The notes: a model not told the origin generated them from the letters alone. A stretch of 64,000 bases of DNA from JBEKIK01 sp963845975 (GCA_963845975.1 CAWJUD010000002.1:2356001-2420000); one strand, 5' to 3'; numbered from the stretch's first letter, positions 39,458 to 49,129 are shown. A program made the numbers and translations.

Positions 39458-40546
39458 TCAGAAACAAAAGCCCGTCTTCAGACCGATGGTAAATTGCCGC
39501 GAATTCGGCTGGAGAAAACCCTCCACAACATCCGATTGTCCCCAGGAGAAGACTTCGGTAAAGACCGATATAAAGACGCTTCGCCCGCGCAGCCCGCCTT
39601 CCAACTGGCCTGTCAAGCCCGCCTTGGGATACAATGCCACGCCGCCCCACGTAGCATACTGGTAAGTCATGGCCGTGCATCCGATCCGGCCGGCGTAATA
39701 AAACTCCCATCCGCCGCCAAGCGACCGCTTTTTTTCCAGGCCCAGGTAAGGATAGAACGTCCACCAGGTCTCCTGGTATCCCCAGGATGGATGGCCGTAA
39801 TCTGTGAAGCCGTCCTTGAGATCCCTGATCCAAAACCGCGTGCCGACGCCCACGAAAAAACTTAGATTCGGACAAAAATCGGGCTCGATGTGCAGGTCGT
39901 ATTCGGCCAGCACGCCCAAGTAGCCCGTGGCCGAAGTTAACGGTTCATCGGTGTAGGTGCCGTCGCCATTTTCAACCTCGCTGGAACCTATGTACCGCAT
40001 GGTCGCTCCGAAAACCGCGGCGTGGAATCGTTCCATTCCCACCCGCCGCATGTATCCCAGAGTAATCAACGTTCCAAACTCGTTGACCAGGTCCAAACCG
40101 TACATCCGCTCATTCCAATGAAAATAATCCACCCGCGTGTACCAAGTCGATTCGATCAGCCTGTTGCCCAGTCCCGGCATGGTAATGTCGGGCGGAGCAC
40201 AACCAGTATTGGCCGGGCTGGATAAATTCTGGTACTGCTGGCCCGACAACGCGGGCGGATACGATCCAGTCGGATATGATGAGGGCGGATATGCAGTCGG
40301 CGGATATGTCATAGGCGGATATGCCGTGGGTGGATACACCATCGAGTTAGCGCCAGGCCGGGCATAGACATCAGAAGACGACGGGCCGCGGATCAACTGT
40401 TGCGAGTCGGCATTGCCGGCGCCGTATGGCAATGCCTGACCGGACATCGATCCGCTTGAATAGACATCCTCGGCCCAGACAGGGCAAATGCCCATGGTCG
40501 CTATGGTAATCAAAGCAACGACTAAAACAATGCACGATATTTTCAT
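39458..40546 (-). CDS. Outer-membrane beta-barrel protein with Tyr-Pro-Pro repeats
   Basis: A 362-residue exported protein. Signal peptide ends near WA (25). A linker at about 70-100 has six YPP or YPT units (YPPTAYPPMTYPPTAYPPSS). From about 125 alternating aromatic and small residues (WYTRVDYFHWNERMYGLDL ... GTLITLGYMRRVG ... FHAAVFGATMRYIG) suggest eight or more amphipathic strands, and the chain ends in aromatic Phe (GLKTGFCF), the usual C-terminal signature of outer-membrane barrels recognised by BamA. Planctomycetes carry families of such barrels (e.g. BBP7), but I cannot say which this one belongs to. The preceding gap (39190-39457) shows nothing recognisable. Confidence 0.7.
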   Translation of the reverse strand: MKISCIVLVVALITIATMGICPVWAEDVYSSGSMSGQALPYGAGNADSQQLIRGPSSSDVYARPGANSMVYPPTAYPPMTYPPTAYPPSSYPTGSYPPALSGQQYQNLSSPANTGCAPPDITMPGLGNRLIESTWYTRVDYFHWNERMYGLDLVNEFGTLITLGYMRRVGMERFHAAVFGATMRYIGSSEVENGDGTYTDEPLTSATGYLGVLAEYDLHIEPDFCPNLSFFVGVGTRFWIRDLKDGFTDYGHPSWGYQETWWTFYPYLGLEKKRSLGGGWEFYYAGRIGCTAMTYQYATWGGVALYPKAGLTGQLEGGLRGRSVFISVFTEVFSWGQSDVVEGFLQPNSRQFTIGLKTGFCF

Positions 40547-40853
40547 TATTGCCGGTCCTCGTTGTTGGCCCTTTTAACGCAATGCCAGCACTGCATGCAG
40601 CCTGGGCCATTTTTGGACGCGTAGGGTAACGTTGTTAGGCAATACCTTCAACGTTACTATGGGGGGAGTATGTTGCCGAAATGTTGGCGGCCGACGCCAC
40701 CTTATAGTGGGAACAATGCATATTGGCATGGCAAGATAGTTGGGCCTTTTACCAAGAATTCCTGAAAAAGATAATATTCGAGGTAATTCGCACCTGCCTT
40801 GGCTCGCCTATTATGTAGAAAGTGCACTTCTGACCGTTTGTGAAAGGCCGGAC

Positions 40854-41351
40854 ATGACAAATTGGGATCAGATCGTAGACGAACACGGTCCATTTGCCTT
40901 TCGGCTTGCAAGACGAATCTTGGGCCCCGGACCTGACGCCGAAGACGTGGTTCAAGAGGTATTCATGGAGGCCTTTCGGCTTCGGCAGAAACAAGAGATA
41001 GACAATTGGACCGGATTATTTCGCCGGATAACAACCCATCGGGCTTTGGATCGGCTTCGCCGCCGGCGCAGGTCGGATCGTTTAGACATGATCGAGGTCT
41101 CCGATCCGGGGGACGGCCCGTTGGATAAAGCGGTTGCCGGAGAATTGGCCGAACGATTGCGCAATGCGATTACTCAACTCCCGGATCGCCAGGCCGCCGT
41201 GTTTTCATTGCGCTATTTCGATGATCAATCTTACGAACAAATTGCGGAAATCTTAGATATCGAAACAAGTGCGGCGGGCGCGGCCTTGCACAAGGCCCGC
41301 GTCAAACTCCAGTCCCTGCTGGATGTAAAAGTCAAAGGAGCCAATAAATGA
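40854..41351 (+). CDS. ECF RNA polymerase sigma factor
   Basis: A 165-residue sigma-70-type factor with region 2 (AFRLARRILGPGPDAEDVVQEVFMEAFR) and region 4 (LPDRQAAVFSLRYFDDQSYEQIAEILDIETSAAGAALHKARVKLQ). The ATG at 40854 (MTNWDQIV) fits the family start and has AAAGG upstream; the longer reading adds 38 unlikely residues. Its stop overlaps the next ATG by four bases (ATGA), the usual coupling of ECF sigma and anti-sigma. Confidence 0.92.
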   Translation: MTNWDQIVDEHGPFAFRLARRILGPGPDAEDVVQEVFMEAFRLRQKQEIDNWTGLFRRITTHRALDRLRRRRRSDRLDMIEVSDPGDGPLDKAVAGELAERLRNAITQLPDRQAAVFSLRYFDDQSYEQIAEILDIETSAAGAALHKARVKLQSLLDVKVKGANK

Positions 41352-43120
41352 ACGACTTTGCCCAAAATCCGGATAATATTCCCCATCGTACGGAACTCTC
41401 CGGCGTCTTGCTGGAATCGGTCGAAGAAATTCTTCGCGAACCGATTGACGAAAAAGACCTGGCCCAGGCATTGGACCGCGCTCGGCAAGCCGATCATATG
41501 GCAATAATTAATCGCCCACGCCTGTCTCGAAATCTGCTTGCCATCGCGACGATTGCCGCCGCTCTTTTATTCGTTGCCTTCATCCTGTGGAATAGACAAT
41601 CGACCGCCTGGGCCCAGGTGGTGGAAGCCGTGGCGAAAAAGCCCTGGCTCCATGCCGTAAGCACACTGCCGGATGGCAAGAAAGGCGAACTGTGGTTCTC
41701 TGCCAGCCGGGCCGTAATGGCCACACGGACCGATAAAGAGACGTGCTGGGGCGACTTGAAGCAAAAGACGAGAGAGTACTACGACCCTGGGGAGAATACT
41801 ATAGTCCGTGTACCCGACGATGAGGGGCGAGAAGCATCTAGTTTCCTCGAAACGGTGTTCAAGGCATTCCTTTCCTCCGAGACTGGGCGAACCATCAACG
41901 CGGGGCGCTTTAAACTCATTCACCAGCAGCAACGTGTTGTGAAGGAGGACGGAAAACGGTGGATAGAACATCGTTTCAAGATGCACGAGGAAGACAATCA
42001 ATACGAAAGCGAATTGCCCGCAAACGAATGGGTCGTCTATGTCGACTCTGACACGCAACTTCCGTTTCGCTGGGACCAGATATTTCACTTCAAGGAGGTC
42101 GATAAGGATGTCAATCCGTCGAAGGAGGGATTGTTCCGTTACGAGATCGACTATCCGGAAACCGGGCCAGCCGAGATTTACTCCTTGGGAGTGCCGAAGA
42201 ACGCCAAGGTAGTCGATCGCTTCTTGGACCCCGCACGGGCGGATGTGAAGCGACTTGTAGGAGATGTTCGAGCCGCCCGGTGGCGGTCAGACAAGTACTA
42301 TGCACTGGTCGTAGAGGGTCAAGATAATAAGCACTGGTGGGAGTATTTTCCTTCGTATCGCATATGGCGAAGCGGATCTCGCTGGAGGGTTGAACGGAGT
42401 TTCGGATATGATTTCCGATCTGAGAAGCTGCCCCCGAAATACGCCGATCCTGCAACATGGTGGAAACAGAAGGCGGAGAAGGTGCGGTTCGTGCCTAGCG
42501 AACTCTCCGACGGCAAGTGGCTCTGGGAATACCTGACCTCGGGCCGAGCGCCTACGCAGGCAAACATCGACGCCGGCGCTCCTAAAGACAAGCCATTTCT
42601 TGCGTCGAATGAGAAGCGTCGAGCAATGCCCACCTTTCCCCCAGGGATTGATAAAGGGGGCTACATATATTGCGCAGATAACCATCCCGAGTTTTTGGCG
42701 CGTCCTTTGCCCTACCTTGTTGCCCCCGGCTACACCCGGGGCGCCGGATTTAACGAGGTAAAGTTGGAGCCCAATCCGGCCTCGGGGCCGCCGAATACGG
42801 TATTGCTTGAAGTACACAATTCGCACTGGACAGCCGGTGGTTATTATCCTCAGATGTGGCGCTACTGGATCGATCCGGAGCAAGGCTACCTGGTAATGCG
42901 TTACGAGGAACTGGTAACGCGAGAAGGGAAGGAAGAAATCATCCGTGGTCATGCGATTGAGGGAGTGACACAAGATCCCCAGGGACAATGGTACCCAACC
43001 GTCATCCGTTTATTCAAGAGAAACGTCCTAATTGGAAGCGAAAAGCCACCATATGACGGCATCATGAGGTGTTACTACGACTTCAACGCCCCAATGCCGG
43101 ACAGCATATTCGAGCCTTGA
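41348..43120 (+). CDS. Putative anti-sigma factor with a very large extracytoplasmic domain
   Basis: A 590-residue single-pass membrane protein. Residues 1-60 are the cytoplasmic part, which would contact the sigma factor; no zinc-binding HxxxCxxC is seen. A helix at about 60-80 (NLLAIATIAAALLFVAFILW) crosses the membrane. The remaining 510 residues lie outside and contain one clear motif shared by planctomycete anti-sigma-like proteins, TAWAQVVEAVAKKPWLHA, plus many aromatic strands; no enzyme signature is evident. It overlaps the sigma gene by four bases, so an anti-sigma role is inferred from context. The outside part is several times larger than in most anti-sigma factors. Confidence 0.65.
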   Translation: MNDFAQNPDNIPHRTELSGVLLESVEEILREPIDEKDLAQALDRARQADHMAIINRPRLSRNLLAIATIAAALLFVAFILWNRQSTAWAQVVEAVAKKPWLHAVSTLPDGKKGELWFSASRAVMATRTDKETCWGDLKQKTREYYDPGENTIVRVPDDEGREASSFLETVFKAFLSSETGRTINAGRFKLIHQQQRVVKEDGKRWIEHRFKMHEEDNQYESELPANEWVVYVDSDTQLPFRWDQIFHFKEVDKDVNPSKEGLFRYEIDYPETGPAEIYSLGVPKNAKVVDRFLDPARADVKRLVGDVRAARWRSDKYYALVVEGQDNKHWWEYFPSYRIWRSGSRWRVERSFGYDFRSEKLPPKYADPATWWKQKAEKVRFVPSELSDGKWLWEYLTSGRAPTQANIDAGAPKDKPFLASNEKRRAMPTFPPGIDKGGYIYCADNHPEFLARPLPYLVAPGYTRGAGFNEVKLEPNPASGPPNTVLLEVHNSHWTAGGYYPQMWRYWIDPEQGYLVMRYEELVTREGKEEIIRGHAIEGVTQDPQGQWYPTVIRLFKRNVLIGSEKPPYDGIMRCYYDFNAPMPDSIFEP

Positions 43121-43149
43121 TTGCGAAAAAAAGCGGGAAAGCTGGCCTA

Positions 43150-43235
43150 TATGCTTGCCTCCACTCCCCGATCCATCTGCAACCAACCGACCATGCTCCG
43201 CATGGTGCCCATTGGTGGCCGGCAATGAGAGTTTT
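43150..43235. repeat. ACCATGCTCCGCATGGT-type repeat
   Basis: CCAACCAACCGACCATGC is followed by TCCGCATGGTGCCCATTGGT; ACCATGC and GCATGGT form a hairpin. It is closely related to the sequence inserted in the SNF2 gene (30670-30710) and more distantly to units at 48806-48830 and 58965-59010. Confidence 0.7.
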
Positions 43236-43254
43236 CCACGCACTCTAAAAAAAA

Positions 43255-43857
43255 TCACCCTTCCGGCAAAATCCGCCGCGTGGATTGATCTTCGCCCAAT
43301 TGAATCACAATCTTATTGGGAGGTTCATGGCGAAAACGGACGCCGGTTGCTGCGCTATGCAGCCAGCCGTCTTGTTTTGCGGATTCTTCTTTGTACTGGC
43401 CGGAACAAAGGCAATTGAGAATTGGCTGTTTTGTATCCCGATCGATCACCCACACCTCGGGCACGCCCAGTTGGGCATAAAAGGGCAGTTTTTCCATGGT
43501 TTCATCGCCCGGGCTGCGAATTTCCACAACTACGGTCGGGGCGCCCTCGAAATACTCATCCCGGTCGATGTGAAAGCAATCCGGCTTCAAAAGCACCAGG
43601 TCAGGAATGCGATAATTATTCGGCCACCCGCCTACTGAAGCTACATTTATTTCATGATAAACCTTATTGCCAAATGGACGTACCCAAAAATTACGCATCC
43701 AGTGTTCTAACTCCCCTTTAAAGTCTTGGTGCGTCCGACTTGGGCTAGGTGTCATATGCAATACTCCTTCCCACATTTCGTCCCACATTTCCGCGCCGGT
43801 TTTTTTTCGCCAATCCAACACGAACTGTGGAACTTCAGGCATTACAGCTCTCATCAT
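43255..43857 (-). CDS. Uma2-family (DUF820) endonuclease-like protein
   Basis: A 200-residue protein of the PD-(D/E)xK-fold Uma2 family. The active-site-like residues are visible: RIPDLVLL (Asp), VVVEIRSPGDETMEKLPFYAQLGVPEVWVID (the EIxSP...K pattern). WEGVLHMTPSPSRTHQ is the characteristic N-terminal segment. Uma2 proteins are numerous in cyanobacteria and planctomycetes; most have no known role. AAGGAGGAG nine bases before the ATG is a strong ribosome-binding site. Confidence 0.87.
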   Translation of the reverse strand: MMRAVMPEVPQFVLDWRKKTGAEMWDEMWEGVLHMTPSPSRTHQDFKGELEHWMRNFWVRPFGNKVYHEINVASVGGWPNNYRIPDLVLLKPDCFHIDRDEYFEGAPTVVVEIRSPGDETMEKLPFYAQLGVPEVWVIDRDTKQPILNCLCSGQYKEESAKQDGWLHSAATGVRFRHEPPNKIVIQLGEDQSTRRILPEG

Positions 43858-44047
43858 TTGATCTCCTCCTTACTCGACATTATACCCCTAAATTGTAGTA
43901 AGAGCTGATTGCTTTAGTCAAGCCGATTTGGCAAGTTTTTGTCTTGTAAGATATTTTACTCTTCCCTTGCGGAAATCCCGATAAACGACATACTTAGCGT
44001 TTTAGTGCCGGTAAATTATATCCTTTTAATCTTGCGAGGGTTCTGCC

Positions 44048-45109
44048 GTGGAATCTTCCGCGCTTGAATTCTTCAAAAATCTTTTGGGAACGCCCAGCCC
44101 CTCGGGTTATGAAAATCGCTTGCAGGAGATCGTCCGCGAATACGCGGCCGATTTCGCCGACGAAGTGCGGACCGATTTGCACGGCAATTTGATCGTAGTT
44201 AAAAATGCGAAATCCCAACTGCGCGTGATGCTTGCCGGACACTGCGATCAGATCGGCCTGATCGTGCAGCACGTCGACGACGAGGGTTTTCTTTATATTC
44301 AGCCCATCGGCGGTTGGGATCCCGAAGTCCTCATAGGCCAGCGTATGACCGTCTGGACGGAAAGCGGTCCGATCCTGGGGGTTATCGCCCGCAAGCCCGT
44401 CCACTTGCTTACCGAAGAAGAACGCAAGCAAGTGCCGAAGATGAAGGATCTTTGGTTGGACATCGGCGCGGCCGACAAGGATGAAGCTTCCAAACTGGTG
44501 CGCATCGGCGACGCCGTCACCGTACAACTAGCCTTCCATCAATTGCAGAATAATTTTGCCGTATCGCCGGCCATGGACGACAAGGCCGGCTGCTGGGTGG
44601 TGATCGAGGCCCTGCGCCGTGCAGGCAAACGGAAAAAGATCAAGTGCGGTTTGTACGCGGTTTCCACCGTGCAGGAAGAACTCGGGCTCCGCGGCGCCCG
44701 GACCAGCGCCTTCGGCATAGATCCCCAGATCGGCGTGGCCGTGGACGTGACCCATGCCACCGACTGCCCGACCATAGAAAAGAAGGAAGAAGGCGACGTG
44801 CGCCTGGGCAAAGGTCCGGTGATCCATCGCGGCCCGAACATGAATCCCAAGGTCGTGCAGCGATTGATTCAGGCCGCCGATGAGCACAAAATCCCCTACC
44901 AATTGGCGGCCTCGGGCAAGGCCACCGGCACCGACGCCAACGCCATTCAGATCAACCGATCCGGCGTGGCCACGGGCCTGGTAAGCATCCCCAACCGCTA
45001 CATGCACAGCCCAGTGGAGATGATCTCCATCGACGACATCGACCGGGCGGCGGACTTGCTGGCCCGGTTCGTGGAAGCGATCGATCCGGCAGCCGATTTT
45101 ACCCCATAG
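44048..45109 (+). CDS. M42-family metallo-aminopeptidase
   Basis: Cytoplasmic dinuclear-zinc aminopeptidase of 353 residues (FrvX/YsdC/TET type). Expected ligands and catalytic residues are visible: His65 in AGHCDQIG, Asp177-Asp178 in AMDDKAG (bridging Asp), Glu210-Glu211 in STVQEELGLRGA (general base), Asp233 in AVDVTHATD and His in RYMHSPVEM. The GTG start at 44048 follows GAGGG; no ATG upstream is better. It stands alone on this strand, before the kinase gene. Confidence 0.9.
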   Translation: MESSALEFFKNLLGTPSPSGYENRLQEIVREYAADFADEVRTDLHGNLIVVKNAKSQLRVMLAGHCDQIGLIVQHVDDEGFLYIQPIGGWDPEVLIGQRMTVWTESGPILGVIARKPVHLLTEEERKQVPKMKDLWLDIGAADKDEASKLVRIGDAVTVQLAFHQLQNNFAVSPAMDDKAGCWVVIEALRRAGKRKKIKCGLYAVSTVQEELGLRGARTSAFGIDPQIGVAVDVTHATDCPTIEKKEEGDVRLGKGPVIHRGPNMNPKVVQRLIQAADEHKIPYQLAASGKATGTDANAIQINRSGVATGLVSIPNRYMHSPVEMISIDDIDRAADLLARFVEAIDPAADFTP

Positions 45110-45216
45110 ATTGCCTTTCTTTGATAATATTGGTAAACTATAAGTTGGCGAAGAAAGCCAGATGTGACATTATTGAATTTTAACGGAATCGCCAAGCCGT
45201 AAAGGTCTTTTCGAAC

Positions 45217-47943
45217 ATGGCTCTTGGCTCAATGGATGAATTCCTGGCAGTTCTTGAACGCAGCAAGCTTCTCAAGCCCGAGGAGTTTGCTGAAGTCCAG
45301 CGTCTTGCCCAAGAGGTATCCGATCCCCCTGAATTGGCCAAAACTCTGGTCCGCAAAGGCACGCTCACTCGCTGGCAGGCCGGGCAATTACTGGCCGGAC
45401 GAAGCAAATGCACGGTGGGCAAATATAAGTTGCTCGAGCTTCTCGGCCGGGGCGGCATGGGGAGCGTGTACCTGGGCGAACACGTGATGATGAACCGCCG
45501 CGTGGCCCTGAAAATCATTCCCCGCCATATTGGTAAAGATCCCGCCGGCTTGGAACGTTTTCTCGCCGAGGCCCGAACCATCGCCTCCTTGGATCACCCC
45601 AATATAGTGCAGGCTTACAGCGTCGATAACGAAGGCGATCAATATTACCTGGTCATGGAATATGTCGAGGGGCTGGATCTCAAACGCCTGGTCGAAGCCG
45701 AAGGTCCCTTGGATTGCGCAAGCGCCGTGGACTATGTGCGGCAGGCGGCCGACGGCCTGGCTCATGCCCATGCTCGAAACATGGTGCATTGCGATATCAA
45801 ACCCTCGAATCTTATCGTCAACCCTCAGGGCGTGGTAAAAATCCTGGACATGGGTCTTGCCCGGTTGGCGGGCCAGGAACAAACGGGCGGCGAAATAAGC
45901 GAACAAGACGAACGCATCTTAGGCTCGGTAGATTACATGGCCCCTGAGCAGGCATTGCACACCGCCGATTTCAACCACCGCGCCGATATTTATTCCTTGG
46001 GCTGCACGCTGTATTTTTTACTTACCGGTCACCCCCCATTCCCAGAAGGAACCCTGCCCGAGCGGATCCTCAAACATCAAACTCAAGAACCCCAGCCCAT
46101 ATCGACCCAGCGCTCCGACGTGCCGGAAAGTCTCATCGATATTTGTAAAAAAATGACGTCTAAACGGCCTGCCAACCGTTACCAAACCGCGGCCGATCTA
46201 AGCCAGGTCTTGGCCGCCTGGCGGCCCGGGGAAAAGCACGTGCAGCGCGTTTTGCAGTTGAAAAAAGCCCAGCCTATCGACGAATTGCCCGGTCCGGATT
46301 TGTTGGGCACGGATTTAAGCCAGTTGTTCCGCAAAGGAATGGGAATCTCGGCGACCACTCCCCTGATCTCCAGAAAGCCGCCAAGCCGGCTCGATAAGCT
46401 CCCCGCTGCCCTGCGCCCGTTGCTGAGCACGCCCCTGCGGGCAATTGTAACGCTGGGCATTTCGGCGGCTGTTGTCGTGTTGCTGACCATAACCGCAATT
46501 TTGTTTTTTAGCAATAACACGGCGACAATTGTACGGAACGCGGATGAAAGTTCCGAGGCGATTAAGAAGTCGGTGGAAAACGGTTTGCAAATTCATCAGG
46601 ACAATAATAAACAAACAACCGGAACCGCTAAAATTCAAAATGGCGGCGAAGTAACGGCGCCAGATTTAACGCCCATGCCCCCAACCATACCAACAATATC
46701 CCAGCCAGTCCCCACCGACACCGGCAACCAACCGCCTGTGGAAACCGAACCTCAGGCCAAAACAAAGACGCAGCCGCAGGAACAACAAACGGAACAGCCC
46801 CAACCGGAACACCTCGAACAGGAGACGCCCAAGATCGAGCCTTTAAAGGAATTGGCGGCCAGCGTCGATTTGCCTGAAATTTCTAAACCTGACGCACAGG
46901 AAAACTTCGCAAAAAAAAGGGCCGTGTTGGGTAAGGTTCTCCTGACTCCCGGCGCGACTTTACAACTCATACTTATTGGAGGCGAAAAGGCCGTCAAAGG
47001 CGGCGATTCCTTTATCATGATACCTGCCCGGCAATCGCAGCTTTGGCGGGTTTATGTAGAAACGGCGCCTAAAGCAAATGCCGATCCGCCTCAACACACC
47101 GAAATCGCCCAATTGAAACTCGATGCTGAAAACCTGGTGTTCGATTGGATGCCTAATGCGACTCCCGCCTATGCCGAAGCCTTGAAGAATTGCGGGATAC
47201 TTGCTTTCGCCCAAGGCCAACTGCAATTTGTACAATTGTCTCGTCCGCGGCAAGCCGAGCCTTTGGTGATGGATCTGGACAATGGGGTGGCCAAAGTGAA
47301 TATGCAGATGGGATCGCTCCCGGAATTGGGTAATTTGCGGGTGCAGATCACCGGTCGGGATGAAGCCTTTCCCCCTAATACCCTGCAACCCAGCGACATT
47401 TTGGAGGTAAAAACCGAAGGCGAAAATGAAATCATGCTGGTTTTTACCGACCAGAAGCTTGCCGATTTCAAAGTGCGAATTAGCGCGGAAATAATAGGTC
47501 AAAAACTCGAGCTTAAAGCCACTCCCCTTTACGAAATTCCCGGACTGCAACTGAAAACCTTCAAGGCCAAGGAGGCCCTGACAACCCTCAATGACATTAA
47601 TAAGAAACTGCCCGTCATACAAGCCGCGTTCGATAAAGCCAGGGATGGCAGCCCCAGAAAAACTGAGGCCGGCAAAACCATCGATCAACTGAAAAGGGCG
47701 ATCGAGTTCCTCCAAGATTTAAACGGATTATACCAGGTATTGAACAATAAAGCCAAGATTCACTACAGGGTCTTTATTCTCTACGGCAAATACAACAAGG
47801 TCGAGTTGTTCAATACCCAAATTCCCGTCGCGGAACCGGTCGAGGTCAAAGAAGCCAACCAAAACTCCGCCCCACAAACCTCGCCTGATCAGCAATCCCC
47901 GAAAAAACCGCCGAAAAAGCCGGCTGCAAAGAAAAAACCTTAA
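45217..47943 (+). CDS. Membrane serine/threonine protein kinase with C-terminal beta-rich domain
   Basis: A 908-residue single-pass kinase. Residues 1-66 form a helical N-terminus often seen in planctomycete kinases (ERSKLLKPEEFAEVQRLAQ ... TRWQAGQLLAG). The catalytic domain is about 70-335: GRGGMGSV loop, Lys99 in VALKI, catalytic loop HCDIKPSN with Asp193, DMG at 211-213 in place of DFG, and SVDYMAPEQ. A helix spans about 409-432. The outside part begins with a Pro/Gln/Glu-rich linker and contains no named domain. HRD to HCD and DFG to DMG changes keep the catalytic Asp residues, so activity is expected. The C-terminus is Lys/Pro-rich. Confidence 0.88.
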   Translation: MALGSMDEFLAVLERSKLLKPEEFAEVQRLAQEVSDPPELAKTLVRKGTLTRWQAGQLLAGRSKCTVGKYKLLELLGRGGMGSVYLGEHVMMNRRVALKIIPRHIGKDPAGLERFLAEARTIASLDHPNIVQAYSVDNEGDQYYLVMEYVEGLDLKRLVEAEGPLDCASAVDYVRQAADGLAHAHARNMVHCDIKPSNLIVNPQGVVKILDMGLARLAGQEQTGGEISEQDERILGSVDYMAPEQALHTADFNHRADIYSLGCTLYFLLTGHPPFPEGTLPERILKHQTQEPQPISTQRSDVPESLIDICKKMTSKRPANRYQTAADLSQVLAAWRPGEKHVQRVLQLKKAQPIDELPGPDLLGTDLSQLFRKGMGISATTPLISRKPPSRLDKLPAALRPLLSTPLRAIVTLGISAAVVVLLTITAILFFSNNTATIVRNADESSEAIKKSVENGLQIHQDNNKQTTGTAKIQNGGEVTAPDLTPMPPTIPTISQPVPTDTGNQPPVETEPQAKTKTQPQEQQTEQPQPEHLEQETPKIEPLKELAASVDLPEISKPDAQENFAKKRAVLGKVLLTPGATLQLILIGGEKAVKGGDSFIMIPARQSQLWRVYVETAPKANADPPQHTEIAQLKLDAENLVFDWMPNATPAYAEALKNCGILAFAQGQLQFVQLSRPRQAEPLVMDLDNGVAKVNMQMGSLPELGNLRVQITGRDEAFPPNTLQPSDILEVKTEGENEIMLVFTDQKLADFKVRISAEIIGQKLELKATPLYEIPGLQLKTFKAKEALTTLNDINKKLPVIQAAFDKARDGSPRKTEAGKTIDQLKRAIEFLQDLNGLYQVLNNKAKIHYRVFILYGKYNKVELFNTQIPVAEPVEVKEANQNSAPQTSPDQQSPKKPPKKPAAKKKP

Positions 47944-48015
47944 TAAAACCGGTTTTACGCGTCGTCAATATTATTGTCATAATTTATACCGCTCCCACTC
48001 CAGCAGCCGTCAACT

Positions 48016-48780
48016 ATGCCGCATCTTTTTCTTCCCTCACTGCAAGGATTATTGGGCCGTCGCACGATTATCGGCACGGTCGCCGTCGTCGGCGCACTTC
48101 TGTTAAGCTCGTTATTGTACGCCCAACGACTGAGGGAATATATCAGCGGCATAAAATGGCCGGAAGTAAAGGTAGTCGATCCCGGCGACCCGGGCGCACA
48201 CCCGGGCGATGCCATTGTGCTTTTCGACGGTAAAGATATGTCGCAATGGGTCGACGGCGATGCGTGGAAGGTCCAAGACGGCTACGCGATCACCGCTAAA
48301 CAAGACATCCATACAAAACGAGCCTTTGGCGATTGCCAATTGCATGTGGAATGGGCCGCGCCCGAGGAGGTTATAAGCGGCGGCCAGGGACGAGGCAACA
48401 GCGGCGTTTTCCTGATGAGCCTATACGAGTTGCAGGTTCTCGATTCCTGCGATAACGCCACGTATCCCGACGGCCAGGCAGGCGCTATCTACAAACAACA
48501 GCCCCCCTTGGTAAATGTCTGCCGCAAACCCGGCGAGTGGCAAACTTACGATATTATTTTTTCCGCGCCGCGATTCGACGAACAAGGCAAACCCGCCAAA
48601 CCGGCATATATCACCGTGTTGCAAAACGGCGTCCTGGTCCAGAATCACTTCGAAATACAAGGCGCAACTTCATTTACCGAACCGCCTAAATATACCGCCC
48701 ATCCGGCGAAGATGCCTTTACTGTTGCAATACCACAACAACAAAGTCCGCTTCAGAAATATTTGGATTCGCGAATTATAA
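48016..48780 (+). CDS. DUF1080 (3-keto-disaccharide hydrolase-like) protein
   Basis: A 254-residue exported or membrane-anchored protein; hydrophobic segment at 19-33 (IIGTVAVVGALLLSSLL). The DUF1080 core is plain: IVLFDGKDMSQW, then DCQLHVEWAAP, GNSGVFLMSLYELQVLDS, YPDGQAGAIYKQQPPLVNVCRKPGEWQTYDI and the closing VRFRNIWIREL. The fold is a concanavalin-like sandwich; some members cleave 3-keto-glycosides. Planctomycetes encode many copies, mostly in polysaccharide use. It converges with the parvulin gene. Confidence 0.9.
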   Translation: MPHLFLPSLQGLLGRRTIIGTVAVVGALLLSSLLYAQRLREYISGIKWPEVKVVDPGDPGAHPGDAIVLFDGKDMSQWVDGDAWKVQDGYAITAKQDIHTKRAFGDCQLHVEWAAPEEVISGGQGRGNSGVFLMSLYELQVLDSCDNATYPDGQAGAIYKQQPPLVNVCRKPGEWQTYDIIFSAPRFDEQGKPAKPAYITVLQNGVLVQNHFEIQGATSFTEPPKYTAHPAKMPLLLQYHNNKVRFRNIWIREL

Positions 48781-48842
48781 AGCCGCGGCCGGCGCCGACG
48801 GGGTACCATGCGAAGCATGGTCGCGTCGGTCGGTCGCGCCTT
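48781..48842. repeat. GGTACCATGC/GCATGGTC palindrome between convergent genes
   Basis: ACCATGCGAAGCATGGT (48807-48823) forms a hairpin inside a larger imperfect inverted repeat: GCCGCGGCCGGCGCCGACG at the left and CGTCGGTCGGTCGCGCC at the right. It may end transcription from both sides. Confidence 0.6.
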
Positions 48843-48844
48843 GC

Positions 48845-49129
48845 TTAACCCGTTCGGCTGGTAATCTCGATCAGATGATAGCCGAATTGAGTTTTAATCG
48901 GACCGTGTACTTTACCTACTTCGTCGCTGAACACGACCTTGTCGAACTCGGGCACCATTTGTCCTTGACGGAATTCGCCTAAATCGCCCCCATGCTTGCC
49001 CGAGGGACATTGCGAATGTTTCCGGGCGATTTCGGCAAAATCGGCCCCGGCGGCGATGTCGGTTTTGAGTTTTTCACAGGCTTCATTAGTAGAAACAAGA
49101 ATGTGTCGGGCAGAGGCTTTTTTGGCCAC
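48845..49129 (-). CDS. ppiC: Parvulin-type peptidyl-prolyl isomerase (PpiC-like)
   Basis: Small cytoplasmic single-domain parvulin, 94 residues from GTG 49129 (VAKKASARHILV). It follows E. coli PpiC along the length: ARHILV, ADFAEIARKHSQCPSGKHGGDLGEFRQGQMVPEFDKVVFSDEVGKVHGPIKTQFGYHLIEI. The GTG has AAAGGA upstream and aligns with PpiC's start, whereas the ATG at 49162 would add 11 unlikely residues. Confidence 0.9.
   Translation of the reverse strand: MAKKASARHILVSTNEACEKLKTDIAAGADFAEIARKHSQCPSGKHGGDLGEFRQGQMVPEFDKVVFSDEVGKVHGPIKTQFGYHLIEITSRTG

Noticed and set aside
39276..39875. A 199-codon minus-strand frame
   Set aside because: It is mostly antisense or alternate-frame reading inside the outer-membrane barrel gene, which has far better coding evidence.
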